A stretch of DNA of 64,000 nt from Pradoshia eiseniae (GTDB lineage: Bacteria; Bacillota; Bacilli; Bacillales; Pradoshiaceae): the NCBI RefSeq assembly GCF_002946355.1, contig NZ_PKOZ01000008.1, positions 62,001 to 126,000 on the forward strand, in the 5' to 3' direction. How positions within the stretch are numbered: position 1 is the stretch's first letter; every line of letters starts with the position of its first letter. A model generated the notes under the pieces. It had not been told where the DNA came from and did no database searches. It saw only the letters and a list, made by a program, of their open reading frames with translations. Made by a program: the position numbers and the translations under genes. Positions 26,528-36,696 of the stretch are shown here, one piece after another.

Positions 26528-26529
26528 AA

Positions 26530-27594
<1,065 letters not shown>

Positions 27595-27624
27595 GGCTAT
27601 ATAAAGTAATTAGGAGGATACAGC

Positions 27625-29385
27625 ATGCGTAAAACGAAAATTGTGTGTACGATTGGCCCTGCCAGTGAATCATTAGAAAAGCTTAAGGCTTTGATGGAGG
27701 CCGGCATGAACGTGGCACGCCTTAACTTTTCTCATGGAAGCCACGAGGAGCACCGCGCACGAATTCAAACAATTCGCCAAGCTGCAAAGGAAACAGGCAA
27801 GACTGTTGGGATCTTGCTCGACACGAAAGGACCTGAGATTCGTACGCATGATATGGAAAATGGCGGTTTTGAACTAGTTGCCGGAAATAATGTGACGATT
27901 TCCAGCACTCAAGTTCTAGGAACACCAGAGAAATTTTCCATCACTTATGAAGGTTTAATTGATGATGTACAGCCAGGTTCAAGAATTCTTGTGGATGATG
28001 GGCTGATTGGTCTTGAAGTAACATCAGTGGATAAATCCAAAGGTGAAATCCACACGAAAGTACTTAATACTGGAATGATTAAAAACAAAAAAGGCGTTAA
28101 CGTACCTGGTGTATCTGTTAAATTGCCTGGAATTACACAAAAAGACGCTGAGGACATTGTTTTCGGTATCCAAGAAGATGTTGACTTCATTGCGGCTTCA
28201 TTCGTTCGCCGTGCAGCTGATGTGCTTGAAATCAGAGAATTGCTTGAAAAACATGATGCTGGTCATATCCAAATCATCCCTAAGATTGAGAATCATGAAG
28301 GTGTAGAAAACATCGAGGAAATTCTTGAGGTTTCCGACGGATTAATGGTTGCCCGTGGAGACCTTGGGGTTGAGATTCCGGCTGAAGATGTGCCGCTCGT
28401 TCAAAAGGATTTAATCAAACGCTGCAACCGTTTGGCTAAACCAGTTATCACAGCGACACAAATGCTTGATTCCATGCAGCGCAACCCTCGTCCGACTCGT
28501 GCGGAAGCAAGTGACGTTGCCAATGCAATCTTTGATGGCACAGATGCAATTATGCTTTCTGGTGAAACAGCTGCTGGTCAATATCCAGTAGAAGCCGTTC
28601 AAACTATGCACAATATTGCTCAAAAAACAGAGACTGCTTTGAATTATAAAGAGATTCTTTCTGCTCGCAGCAAAGATCATGAGTACAATGTAACAGAAGC
28701 GATCGGTTTGTCTGTGGCACATACGGCATTAAACTTAAAAGTTTCTGCCATCATTGCTCCTACACAAAGCGGGTCTACAGCTAGAATGATCTCTCGCTAT
28801 CGTTCTAATGCGCCAATCATCGCGGTTACAGCTCATGAGCGTGTAATGCGCAAGCTTGCATTAGTATGGGGCGTTCAGCCAGTCCTTGGCACACAAACTA
28901 CAAACACTGATGATATGCTTGAAAATGCTGTATCAGAATCGACGAAGCACAACATTGTGAACCCTGGTGATTTAGTCATTATCACAGCCGGTGTTCCTGT
29001 GAACGAATCTGGTACAACGAACATCATGAAGATTCACATCATCGGTTCTGTATTGGTAAGCGCACAAGGTATCGGCCGCAAGTCTGCATCAGGCAAAGTG
29101 GTTGTAGCTAAAAATGCTGCTGAAGCAATTGAGAAAGCAACAGAAGGATGCATTCTCGTTACAAACGCGAGCGACCGCGACATGATGCCGGCGATTGAAA
29201 AATGTGCGGCTCTAGTTACGGAAGAAGGCGGATTAACAAGCCATGCTGCTGTAGTAGGATTAAGCCAAGGCATTCCTGTAATCGTTGGTGCAAAAAATGC
29301 GACAGCTGAATTGAAGGACGGACAAGTTGTTACCGTTCATGCAAGAAGCGGCCGTATTTATGAAGGACATTCAAGCATCCTATAA
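27625..29385 (+). CDS. pyk: pyruvate kinase
   Basis: The 586-residue enzyme includes the (beta/alpha)8 core with [13 protein letters not shown], the active-site block [16 protein letters not shown] and [11 protein letters not shown], and the extra C-terminal phosphohistidine-like domain (residues about 480-586, [22 protein letters not shown]) found in Bacillus pyruvate kinases. It makes pyruvate and ATP from phosphoenolpyruvate. AGGAGG precedes the ATG. Confidence 0.98.
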   Translation: MRKTKIVCTIGPASESLEKLKALMEAGMNVARLNFSHGSHEEHRARIQTIRQAAKETGKTVGILLDTKGPEIRTHDMENGGFELVAGNNVTISSTQVLGTPEKFSITYEGLIDDVQPGSRILVDDGLIGLEVTSVDKSKGEIHTKVLNTGMIKNKKGVNVPGVSVKLPGITQKDAEDIVFGIQEDVDFIAASFVRRAADVLEIRELLEKHDAGHIQIIPKIENHEGVENIEEILEVSDGLMVARGDLGVEIPAEDVPLVQKDLIKRCNRLAKPVITATQMLDSMQRNPRPTRAEASDVANAIFDGTDAIMLSGETAAGQYPVEAVQTMHNIAQKTETALNYKEILSARSKDHEYNVTEAIGLSVAHTALNLKVSAIIAPTQSGSTARMISRYRSNAPIIAVTAHERVMRKLALVWGVQPVLGTQTTNTDDMLENAVSESTKHNIVNPGDLVIITAGVPVNESGTTNIMKIHIIGSVLVSAQGIGRKSASGKVVVAKNAAEAIEKATEGCILVTNASDRDMMPAIEKCAALVTEEGGLTSHAAVVGLSQGIPVIVGAKNATAELKDGQVVTVHARSGRIYEGHSSIL

Positions 29386-29397
29386 TGAATAAGGGGG

Positions 29398-29445
29398 AAG
29401 AGTTGTTTAAGTTGGCAATTGCTAATTTAGGCAGCTCTTTTTCTT
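29398..29445 (+). terminator. terminator after pyk
   Basis: AAGAGTTG and CAGCTCTT pair with one G-U, followed by a T-rich run. The loop is long. Confidence 0.6.
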
Positions 29446-29489
29446 TTCGTGGTACACTTTAAAGAAGATTATGATTTAGGGGGCTTATT

Positions 29490-29882
29490 ATGAAACGACC
29501 GACGTTTCTTTTTATATTGATTCCAACGCTTGAGATTATTACCCTTTTGCTGGCAGGGTCTTATATTGGCATAGGGTGGACAGTAGCCCTTATGTTCTTA
29601 ACCGGAATTTTCGGCTTTCTCTTTGCGAAGAGGCAAGGGATTCAGACACTAAGAAGGGCGCAGGAACAATTGAACAGAGGAATGATGCCAGGGGAGGAGC
29701 TCTTTAATGGAATCTGTATTTTAGCCGGTGCTTTCCTGCTTCTATTGCCGGGATTTATAAGTGATTTAGCAGGGCTGATTTTGCTGATACCGATTACAAG
29801 AAAATGGGCGAAACCGCTAATCACCGCATTAATGTGGAAGATTATGAGCCGATCGCAAGGTACCATTAGAATCATCCGTTAA
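29490..29882 (+). CDS. fxsA: FxsA-family membrane protein
   Basis: The 130-residue protein begins with two hydrophobic segments (FLFILIPTLEIITLLLAGSYIGIGWTVALMFLTGIFGFLFAKRQG) and has a third pair around LFNGICILAGAFLLLLPGFISDLAGLILLIP, the FxsA pattern. E. coli FxsA affects phage exclusion; the Bacillus homologue (YtzA) has no established role. It lies between pyk and ytvI, as in B. subtilis. Confidence 0.9.
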   Translation: MKRPTFLFILIPTLEIITLLLAGSYIGIGWTVALMFLTGIFGFLFAKRQGIQTLRRAQEQLNRGMMPGEELFNGICILAGAFLLLLPGFISDLAGLILLIPITRKWAKPLITALMWKIMSRSQGTIRIIR

Positions 29883-29890
29883 ATAGGGGA

Positions 29891-29941
29891 GGCTTGTTCA
29901 TGGCAGGCAAAGACATCGTTTGCCATGAACAGCCGTTTTTT
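29891..29941 (+). terminator. terminator after fxsA
   Basis: GGCTTGTTCATGGCA and TGCCATGAACAGCC pair, followed by six T. Confidence 0.9.
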
Positions 29942-31070
29942 ATTTTGTAAATTCAGTTGGTTTTCTGCCCATGATGAAATCCCAAACATCATGAAGGATA
30001 CGGAGCTTATAGAGGGAGCGGATGATTATAAGGACAATGGGCCCGATAATGAGGCCGATGAAACCGATTGTCTTAAAACCGACGAAAATGGCAATCAAGG
30101 TTATAAGCGGGTCGAGCCCGATGCTTGAAGAAAGGATTTTTGGTTCCATTACCTGCCGCTGAACAATAACGACGGTGTAAAGAATGGCCAGCCCAAGAGC
30201 GAGGCTGAAATTTCCGGTCATCAATGCATAGATAATCCAAGGGACAAATACAAAACCAGTTCCGAGATACGGAAGCAAATCGACAAATCCAGTAATCAAG
30301 GCAATGGTGATGGCAAATTCTATCCTTAGAATCAGTAGGCCGAGGAGCACAATAAGTGTTGTTATGGTTATAAGCGTTAATTGCGCGCGGATAAAGCCAA
30401 ATAATGCCCGCTCAAGTTCTACGATGATTTTTTTGATGTTAAATAGAGCTTTGGCTGGAAGCAGCTGCTGTGTCTTTGCTAAAAACTTGTTCCATTCCTT
30501 TGCAATGAAGAAGGTCGCAAGCAAGGAGAAGAGGGCTCCTGTTCCTGCGCCCGGAAGCCAGCCGATAAGTTTGGGAACAAAACCAAGGGTTGTTTGGATA
30601 AGGTTTGTAAGTGTCGTACCAATGCTGCTGCCAATGTTTTCGATATTTGACAGAATCGTATCCTGCTGTCCATCCTCTAAATCATTGAATAAGGAAATGA
30701 TCCTTTCATACAGAGGAAGAATCCTACTCTGGAAAAAGTCTTGTATCAGTTTGATCATATTGTCGAGATGTTCAGGCAGCACGTTGGATAAATAGGCCGC
30801 TCCGGCTACGATTTCGGTGATTAAAAAGGTAATCAATCCGGCAATTAAGGCAATCACGACAATCATACTGACCAGGACAGACAAGGCTCGAGGAAACCGC
30901 AATTTTTCAGTTGTAAAGGTGATAAAGGGGTTCATTAAGAAGGCAAGACATATCCCAATGATGAAAGGGTATGTATATTTTGCCGTCAGCAGCAATAAAT
31001 AAATCGTTATGACAGAGCCGGTAATGACCATTATAAAGCGAAGAGCCCGGTATAGGTATTCAAAATTCAC
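29940..31070 (-). CDS. ytvI: AI-2E family transporter-like membrane protein YtvI
   Basis: The 376-residue protein has seven to eight membrane segments and the family's C-terminal block (LIGPIVLIIIRSLYKL). An extracytoplasmic loop with AAYLSNVLPEHLDNMIKLIQDFF lies in the first half. The family includes autoinducer-2 exporters and sodium/proton antiporters; substrate unknown here. GTG start, ten bases after AAGGAGG. Confidence 0.9.
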   Translation of the reverse strand: MNFEYLYRALRFIMVITGSVITIYLLLLTAKYTYPFIIGICLAFLMNPFITFTTEKLRFPRALSVLVSMIVVIALIAGLITFLITEIVAGAAYLSNVLPEHLDNMIKLIQDFFQSRILPLYERIISLFNDLEDGQQDTILSNIENIGSSIGTTLTNLIQTTLGFVPKLIGWLPGAGTGALFSLLATFFIAKEWNKFLAKTQQLLPAKALFNIKKIIVELERALFGFIRAQLTLITITTLIVLLGLLILRIEFAITIALITGFVDLLPYLGTGFVFVPWIIYALMTGNFSLALGLAILYTVVIVQRQVMEPKILSSSIGLDPLITLIAIFVGFKTIGFIGLIIGPIVLIIIRSLYKLRILHDVWDFIMGRKPTEFTK

Positions 31071-31209
31071 GATTTGGTGCCTCCTTAAAAGAGGTTTTGA
31101 TGAGACAACTATTCTTATCTTTAGTTTGATAAAAATTAGATTATTACCGCAAAGGCAAAAAAATATTTATTCACAATTTTCTACTCTATCATCGGAAGGA
31201 TGAACGAAC

Positions 31210-31668
31210 ATGTATGGACCTTATATCTTCTTGATTATCCTGCTTTTAATCGGGATTGTGGCTAAGAATACCTCTCTTATAGTTGCTACAGGTTTCTTGC
31301 TGCTAGTAAAAGTGGCAGGGACGGATGGCCGATTCCTTGCTTATGTGCAATCAAAAGGAATCAATTGGGGTGTAACTATCATCACAATTGCTGTGCTCGT
31401 TCCTATTGCCACGGGCAATATTGGCTTCAAGCAGCTGGCTGAAGCCGCTAAATCACCATATGCATGGGTTGCGATGCTTTCGGGAATAGCAGTTGCCCTG
31501 ATTGCGAAAAATGGCATACAGCTGCTTTCCTCTGATCCGCATATCACAGTTGCTCTCGTATTTGGAACAATACTTGCTGTGGCCCTATTTAACGGAGTGG
31601 CAGTCGGTCCGCTGATTGGAGCTGGGATTGCCTACTTGATGATGCAGCTGATTGATTTATTTAGATAA
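31210..31668 (+). CDS. ytwI: DUF441 membrane protein YtwI
   Basis: The 152-residue hydrophobic protein has four membrane segments and the DUF441 pattern (MYGPYIFLIILLLIGIVAKNTSLIVATGFLLLVK and VGPLIGAGIAYLMMQLI). Function unknown. GGAAGGATGAACGAAC precedes the ATG. It lies before citZ as in B. subtilis. Confidence 0.9.
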   Translation: MYGPYIFLIILLLIGIVAKNTSLIVATGFLLLVKVAGTDGRFLAYVQSKGINWGVTIITIAVLVPIATGNIGFKQLAEAAKSPYAWVAMLSGIAVALIAKNGIQLLSSDPHITVALVFGTILAVALFNGVAVGPLIGAGIAYLMMQLIDLFR

Positions 31669-31822
31669 TTCTTTCCGAAAGAATTTATGTCAATTAATTT
31701 TGTGAGGTATTTTCTTTCACAAATTTGGAATTATTGTTTATAATTATAAATGGGTTTGGGTTTCACAAAAATTTACAATTTTTTTGTGAACCCTATTATT
31801 ATTCTGAGCAAACGTTCAGAAT
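31668..31822. repeat. series of inverted repeats upstream of citZ
   Basis: Four inverted repeats lie in a row. AATTCTTTC/GAAAGAATT (about 31668-31686) overlaps the end of ytwI. TTTGTGA/TCACAAA occupies 31698-31723. GGGTTTCACAAAAA/TTTTTTTGTGAACCC (31758-31793) is the strongest, and ATTCTGA/TCAGAAT occupies 31801-31822. The middle two share the arm TTTGTGA in opposite nesting. The first or third may terminate ytwI transcription; the others are unexplained. Confidence 0.55.
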
Positions 31823-31853
31823 GTGGTTTTTAGGGGTTGAAAATACATTCTTA

Positions 31854-31867
31854 TGATAACGCTTACT
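31854..31867 (+). promoter_or_regulatory. cre-like site before citZ
   Basis: TGATAACGCTTACT fits the cre core (NNARCGNWWNC) with one or two mismatches, and ATAA...TTAT arms span 31856-31874. B. subtilis citZ is repressed by CcpA and CcpC, so a catabolite operator here is plausible. The CcpC spacing (seven bases between ATAA and TTAT) is not met. Confidence 0.45.
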
Positions 31868-31991
31868 TGTTATAAGAGTATAAAATTATGCGGGATATAG
31901 CTTAGAGCCGGGATATATTCAGCATGATGAGCCCGACTGACCAGTGGTTTGAAAAACATAGGGGAAATTTCTGGCAAAGGAGAGATTACTA

Positions 31992-33107
31992 ATGTCTGTA
32001 ACAAAAGGATTAGAAGGTATTGTTGCTACATCATCTTCCATTAGCTCAATCATTGATGACACTCTCACATATGTGGGGTATGACATTGATGATTTAGCAG
32101 AGAACGCAAGCTTTGAAGAGGTTATTTTCCTTTTATGGAACTTAAGGCTGCCAAACCATCTTGAATTAGAAGACTTGAAGAATCAATTGGCTGCTAATGC
32201 GGCACTGCCAAATGAAATCATTGAGTATTTCAAAATGTATCCTATTGAAAAAGTGCATCCGATGGGGGCTTTGAGAACAGCTGTATCTATGCTTGGATTA
32301 TACGATGAAGAAGCGGATGTAATGGATGATCAGGCAAATTTAAGAAAAGCGATTCGTTTGCAAGCGAAGATTCCTGCTATTGTGACAGCTTTTTCACGCA
32401 TCCGTAAAGGCTTGGAGCCAATTGCGCCTCGCAAGGACTTTGGTTACGCTCAAAACTTCTTGTATATGTTAAATGGCAATGAACCGAGCCAAGTGGAGAT
32501 TGAAGCCTTCAATAAAGCTCTCGTTCTCCATGCAGATCATGAATTGAATGCTTCTACGTTCACAGCGCGTGTTTGTGTGGCCACACTTTCTGATATGTAT
32601 TCAGGAGTAACGGCAGCAATTGGCGCTTTGAAAGGGCCATTGCATGGCGGAGCAAATGAAGCTGTTATGAAGATGCTCAAAGAGATTGATACACTTGAGA
32701 ATGTTGAAGCTTATATCAATAATAAGCTTGATAATAAAGAGAAGATTATGGGCTTCGGCCACCGTGTATACCGCAAAGGGGACCCTCGTGCAAAACATCT
32801 CCGTGAAATGTCCAAAAGACTCACTGACATGAACGGCGAACCAAAATGGTACGAAATGTCTACAAAAATTGAGGAGCTGGTTACATCCAGAAAACCTCTG
32901 CCACCAAACGTAGATTTTTATTCTGCATCTGTCTACCATAGCTTAGGCATTGACCATGATTTGTTTACGCCAATCTTTGCTGTCAGCCGTATGTCCGGAT
33001 GGATTGCTCATATTCTTGAGCAATACGAAAACAATCGTTTGATTCGTCCGCGTGCGGAGTATGTCGGTCCTGGCATGCAGAAGTACGTTCCGATCGAAGA
33101 ACGTTAA
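31992..33107 (+). CDS. citZ: citrate synthase
   Basis: The 371-residue enzyme condenses acetyl-CoA with oxaloacetate. The catalytic histidines are in LHADHELNAS, KGPLHGGANEAV and GFGHRVYRKGDPRA, and the substrate Asp is in VDFYSASVYHSLGI. AAAGGAGAG precedes the ATG. It leads the citZ-icd-mdh cluster, which has an internal promoter before icd. Confidence 0.98.
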   Translation: MSVTKGLEGIVATSSSISSIIDDTLTYVGYDIDDLAENASFEEVIFLLWNLRLPNHLELEDLKNQLAANAALPNEIIEYFKMYPIEKVHPMGALRTAVSMLGLYDEEADVMDDQANLRKAIRLQAKIPAIVTAFSRIRKGLEPIAPRKDFGYAQNFLYMLNGNEPSQVEIEAFNKALVLHADHELNASTFTARVCVATLSDMYSGVTAAIGALKGPLHGGANEAVMKMLKEIDTLENVEAYINNKLDNKEKIMGFGHRVYRKGDPRAKHLREMSKRLTDMNGEPKWYEMSTKIEELVTSRKPLPPNVDFYSASVYHSLGIDHDLFTPIFAVSRMSGWIAHILEQYENNRLIRPRAEYVGPGMQKYVPIEER

Positions 33108-33191
33108 ATTTCATTGTGCAAAGGACAAGCCTCTTTAAATAATTCTGATACTTGTAAATAAACGTTTTTTTCATAATATTAGTAATTGTTA

Positions 33192-33200
33192 TGCTATACT
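33192..33200 (+). promoter_or_regulatory. extended -10 promoter of icd
   Basis: TGCTATACT has the TGN extension and a good -10 box. No clear -35 box is seen, which is common with extended -10 promoters. Confidence 0.5.
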
Positions 33201-33284
33201 TTAGAGTGTTAAAGAAACAGAGATAAATAGAGACTAAGAAATCAGCGGCATATCGCTTGCTGATACATGCTGGAGGGATTTTCA

Positions 33285-34556
33285 ATGAGTCAGGCAGAAA
33301 AAATCAAAGTAGTAGACGGCGCTTTGCAAGTGCCAAATCACGCTATCATTCCTTTTATTGAAGGAGATGGAACGGGTCCGGATATTTGGGCTGCGGCATC
33401 GCGTGTACTAGAAGCTTCTGTAGAAAAAGCTTATAATGGAGAGAAAGCAATCGTTTGGAAAGAAGTATTAGCTGGTGAAAAAGCATTTAACGAAACAGGT
33501 GAATGGCTCCCGGCTGAAACACTTGATGTGATTAAAGAATATTTAATCGCGATAAAAGGGCCATTGACTACTCCTGTTGGCGGCGGAATTCGCTCTTTAA
33601 ATGTTGCTCTTCGCCAAGAACTTGATTTATACACATGCTTAAGACCTGTCCGTTATTTCAACGGTGTTCCTTCACCGGTTAAACGTCCGGAAGATACAGA
33701 TATGGTTATTTTCCGTGAAAATACAGAAGATATCTACGCTGGAATTGAATATGCAAAAGGATCTGATGATGTTAAGAAACTATTAGATTTCCTTCGCAAT
33801 GAGATGGGCGTATCTAAGATTCGCTTCCCAGAGACTTCAGGTATTGGCATTAAACCAGTTTCTGAAGAAGGAACAAAACGCCTTGTGCGCGCAGCCTTGA
33901 ATTATGCAATTAAGGAAGGAAGGAAATCCTTAACGCTTGTTCATAAAGGAAATATCATGAAATTCACAGAAGGTGCCTTCAAGAACTGGGGTTATGAAGT
34001 AGCAGAGCAAGAATTCGGCGAACAAGTATTTACATGGGCACAATATGACCGCATTAAAGAAGCTGAAGGAACAGAAGCAGCGAATAAAGCCCAAGCTGAT
34101 GCGGAAGCTGCAGGCAAGATTATTGTGAAGGATTCTATCGCAGATATCTTCTTACAACAAATTTTGACTAGACCAAGAGAATTCGACGTAGTTGCGACAA
34201 TGAACTTGAATGGAGATTATATCTCTGACGCTCTTGCTGCACAAGTCGGCGGAATCGGTATCGCACCTGGTGCGAACATTAACTATGTTACTGGTCATGC
34301 GATTTTTGAAGCAACACATGGTACTGCACCAAAATATGCTGGCCTTGATAAAGTGAACCCATCCTCTGTCATTCTATCCGGTGTATTAATGCTTGAACAT
34401 TTAGGCTGGAATGAAGCAGCAGACATGATCACTCGTTCCATGGAAAAAACAATTGACTCTAAAGTGGTCACTTATGACTTCGCTCGCTTGATGGATGGAG
34501 CAAATGAAGTGAAATGTTCTGAGTTTGCTGATGAATTAATCAAGAACATGGAATAA
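33285..34556 (+). CDS. icd: isocitrate dehydrogenase (NADP)
   Basis: The 423-residue enzyme oxidises isocitrate to 2-oxoglutarate. The substrate Ser loop [13 protein letters not shown], the metal-binding [20 protein letters not shown] and the nucleotide region [11 protein letters not shown] are intact. The ATG at 33285 after CTGGAGGGATTTTCA gives the normal length; ATG 33267 would cover the ribosome binding site. Confidence 0.98.
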   Translation: MSQAEKIKVVDGALQVPNHAIIPFIEGDGTGPDIWAAASRVLEASVEKAYNGEKAIVWKEVLAGEKAFNETGEWLPAETLDVIKEYLIAIKGPLTTPVGGGIRSLNVALRQELDLYTCLRPVRYFNGVPSPVKRPEDTDMVIFRENTEDIYAGIEYAKGSDDVKKLLDFLRNEMGVSKIRFPETSGIGIKPVSEEGTKRLVRAALNYAIKEGRKSLTLVHKGNIMKFTEGAFKNWGYEVAEQEFGEQVFTWAQYDRIKEAEGTEAANKAQADAEAAGKIIVKDSIADIFLQQILTRPREFDVVATMNLNGDYISDALAAQVGGIGIAPGANINYVTGHAIFEATHGTAPKYAGLDKVNPSSVILSGVLMLEHLGWNEAADMITRSMEKTIDSKVVTYDFARLMDGANEVKCSEFADELIKNME

Positions 34557-34636
34557 GAAATACAAGGGTAAGACAGACAGGATTCGCTGAGGGGTGTTGA
34601 ACGGTACCGTCAATAAAAGATGGGGGTAGATGATAT

Positions 34637-35575
34637 ATGGGATTGAAGCGCAATAAAATCTCTGTAATCGGCAGTGGTTTTACAGGAGCAACAACAGCAT
34701 TTCTATTGGCTCAAAAGGAGCTTGGAGATGTCGTGCTCGTTGATATACCGCAGATGGAAAAGCCTACAAAGGGGAAGGCGTTGGACATGGCCGAGGCTGG
34801 CCCGGTTCAGGGGTTTGATGCATCTATTACAGGTACATCTGATTACGAGGACACCAAGGATTCTGATCTAGTGATTATTACGGCAGGCATTGCCCGTAAA
34901 CCAGGAATGAGTCGTGATGACCTTGTGCAAACCAACCAGAAAATCATGCGTTCAGTGGCAAAGGAAGTTGCGAAATATTCGCCAGATAGCTACATTATCG
35001 TGCTGACCAATCCGGTTGATGCGATGACCTACACGGTTTTTAAAGAAACTGGTTTTCCGAAGAATCGTGTCATTGGGCAATCAGGCGTTCTTGATACCGC
35101 AAGATTTTGCACATTTGTCGCTCAGGAATTAAATCTGTCTGTCAAGGATATAACCGGCTTTGTGCTTGGGGGACATGGGGACGATATGGTTCCCCTTGTC
35201 CGCTATTCCTATGCTGGCGGAATTCCTTTGGATCAGCTTATTCCAAAAGAACGGCTCGAAAGCATTGTCGAACGGACAAGAAAAGGCGGAGGAGAGATTG
35301 TGGAACTGCTGGGTAATGGCAGTGCCTACTATGCACCTGCTGCCTCTCTTGTTTCCATGGCTGAAGCTATCTTGAAGGATCAGCGCCGGGTTCTCCCAGC
35401 TATAGCTTATTTAGAGGGAGAATATGGCTATGATGGAATCTACCTTGGCGTACCAGCCATCATAGGAGCAAACGGCATAGAAAAAGTCATTGAGCTGAAA
35501 TTGCAGGACGAGGAAAAAGCCGCCCTTGCACAGTCAGTTCAGTCGGTTAAAGCGGTTATGTCTATTCTTGTGTAA
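34637..35575 (+). CDS. mdh: malate dehydrogenase
   Basis: The 312-residue NAD-dependent enzyme of the LDH-like type interconverts malate and oxaloacetate. The nucleotide motif is [14 protein letters not shown], the substrate arginine loop is [14 protein letters not shown], and the catalytic His is in [11 protein letters not shown]. It follows icd by 80 bases and has a GGGGGT ribosome binding site. Confidence 0.98.
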   Translation: MGLKRNKISVIGSGFTGATTAFLLAQKELGDVVLVDIPQMEKPTKGKALDMAEAGPVQGFDASITGTSDYEDTKDSDLVIITAGIARKPGMSRDDLVQTNQKIMRSVAKEVAKYSPDSYIIVLTNPVDAMTYTVFKETGFPKNRVIGQSGVLDTARFCTFVAQELNLSVKDITGFVLGGHGDDMVPLVRYSYAGGIPLDQLIPKERLESIVERTRKGGGEIVELLGNGSAYYAPAASLVSMAEAILKDQRRVLPAIAYLEGEYGYDGIYLGVPAIIGANGIEKVIELKLQDEEKAALAQSVQSVKAVMSILV

Positions 35576-35589
35576 AGAAATAAGGATGA

Positions 35590-35626
35590 AAGGACTCTGA
35601 ATGATTTTAATCAGAGTCCTTTTTTA
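35590..35626 (+). terminator. terminator after mdh
   Basis: AAGGACTCTGA and TCAGAGTCCTT pair and T-rich sequence follows. Confidence 0.92.
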
Positions 35627-35982
35627 TGTTTTCTTGCGCAAGCTAGTTAAAGTATAGGAAATGGAATTAAACTCTGATGCAGTTTCTATAACTTTAAATC
35701 CCTATTTTCATGAATGTTTTTCTGAAACCGCCCAACTGCAGTCCCCGTATCTCTTTCCATCATCTGAGCTATTTTCCCATTCAGGTATTATATCAAGATT
35801 TCTTCTTTTCATATATAATAGTGAGGGATTAAACTATTGCTAGAAGAATAAGAGAAGGCAGCTTAGTTGATTCTCTATAATCTTCTTTACAATAAATGTA
35901 AGTGAGTATGATTCGAAATACAAAAATATGGTTGATTAATCAAACTTAAGCTTTCATGAATGAAGCGTATTGGGAGGATAAG
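35627..35982. other. phoPR upstream region
   Basis: No gene is credible here. A perfect 12-bp palindrome TTGATTAATCAA lies at 35932-35943, 40 bases before phoP. A weak TTTACA (35886) with TATGAT (35907) at 15 bp and an isolated TATAAT at 35814 are possible promoter parts. I see no repeated TTAACA PhoP boxes. Confidence 0.4.
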
Positions 35983-36696
35983 ATGAGTAAAAAAGTTCTG
36001 GTTGTAGAAGATGAAGAATCAATCATTACCTTGCTCACATATAATCTGGAACAAGCTGGATTTACTGTTATTAAGGCTATGGATGGGGAAATGGGCAAGC
36101 AACTGGCAATGACGGAGAAACCAGATGTTGTCATATTGGATCTCATGCTGCCAAAGTTAGACGGGATTGAGGTTTGTAAAATTTTACGACAAAATAAAAT
36201 AACGGTTCCAATTTTGATGCTAACTGCTAAAAGTGAAGAATTTGATAAAGTCCTAGGACTTGAACTTGGTGCAGATGATTATATGACGAAGCCATTCAGC
36301 CCGCGTGAGGTTGTGGCAAGGGTGAAGGCGCTTCTTCGCAGAGTAGATATGCTGAATATGGCAAGTGAGACAAAAGAAGATGATTCAGAATGCATGACGA
36401 TTGCTAAACTGAAAATCTATTTTGAGCGGTATGAAGCCTATTTAGGTGATGAAATGCTTGAGCTTACTCCAAAGGAATTTGAGTTATTAGCCTATTTGGC
36501 AAAGAATAAATCTAGAATCCTTACAAGAGACCAGCTGCTGAACGTGATTTGGAATTATGATTTCGTCGGTGATACACGAATTGTGGATGTTCATATCAGC
36601 CATCTGCGTGAGAAGATTGAACAGGACACGAAGAAACCAGTCTACATTAAAACCGTGCGCGGTTTAGGCTATAAACTAGAGGAACCGAAAGAATGA
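35983..36696 (+). CDS. phoP: response regulator PhoP
   Basis: The 237-residue OmpR/PhoB-type regulator has a receiver domain with the phosphorylated Asp53 (VILDLMLPKLDG) and Lys in MTKPFSPRE, then a winged-helix domain (LTPKEFELLAYLAKNKSRILTRDQLLNVIWNYDFVGDTRIVDVHISHLREKIE). It should control the phosphate starvation response with PhoR, encoded next with a four-base overlap. ATG 35983 follows GGGAGG; the upstream ATG 35956 has no site. Confidence 0.95.
   Translation: MSKKVLVVEDEESIITLLTYNLEQAGFTVIKAMDGEMGKQLAMTEKPDVVILDLMLPKLDGIEVCKILRQNKITVPILMLTAKSEEFDKVLGLELGADDYMTKPFSPREVVARVKALLRRVDMLNMASETKEDDSECMTIAKLKIYFERYEAYLGDEMLELTPKEFELLAYLAKNKSRILTRDQLLNVIWNYDFVGDTRIVDVHISHLREKIEQDTKKPVYIKTVRGLGYKLEEPKE

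Noticed and set aside
31698-31723. FNR/CRP-type site TGTGA...TCACA before citZ
   Set aside because: The half-sites are eleven bases apart instead of six.
35661-35843. 60-codon frame before phoP
   Set aside because: There is no ribosome binding site, composition is not protein-like and it lies in promoter-rich AT sequence.
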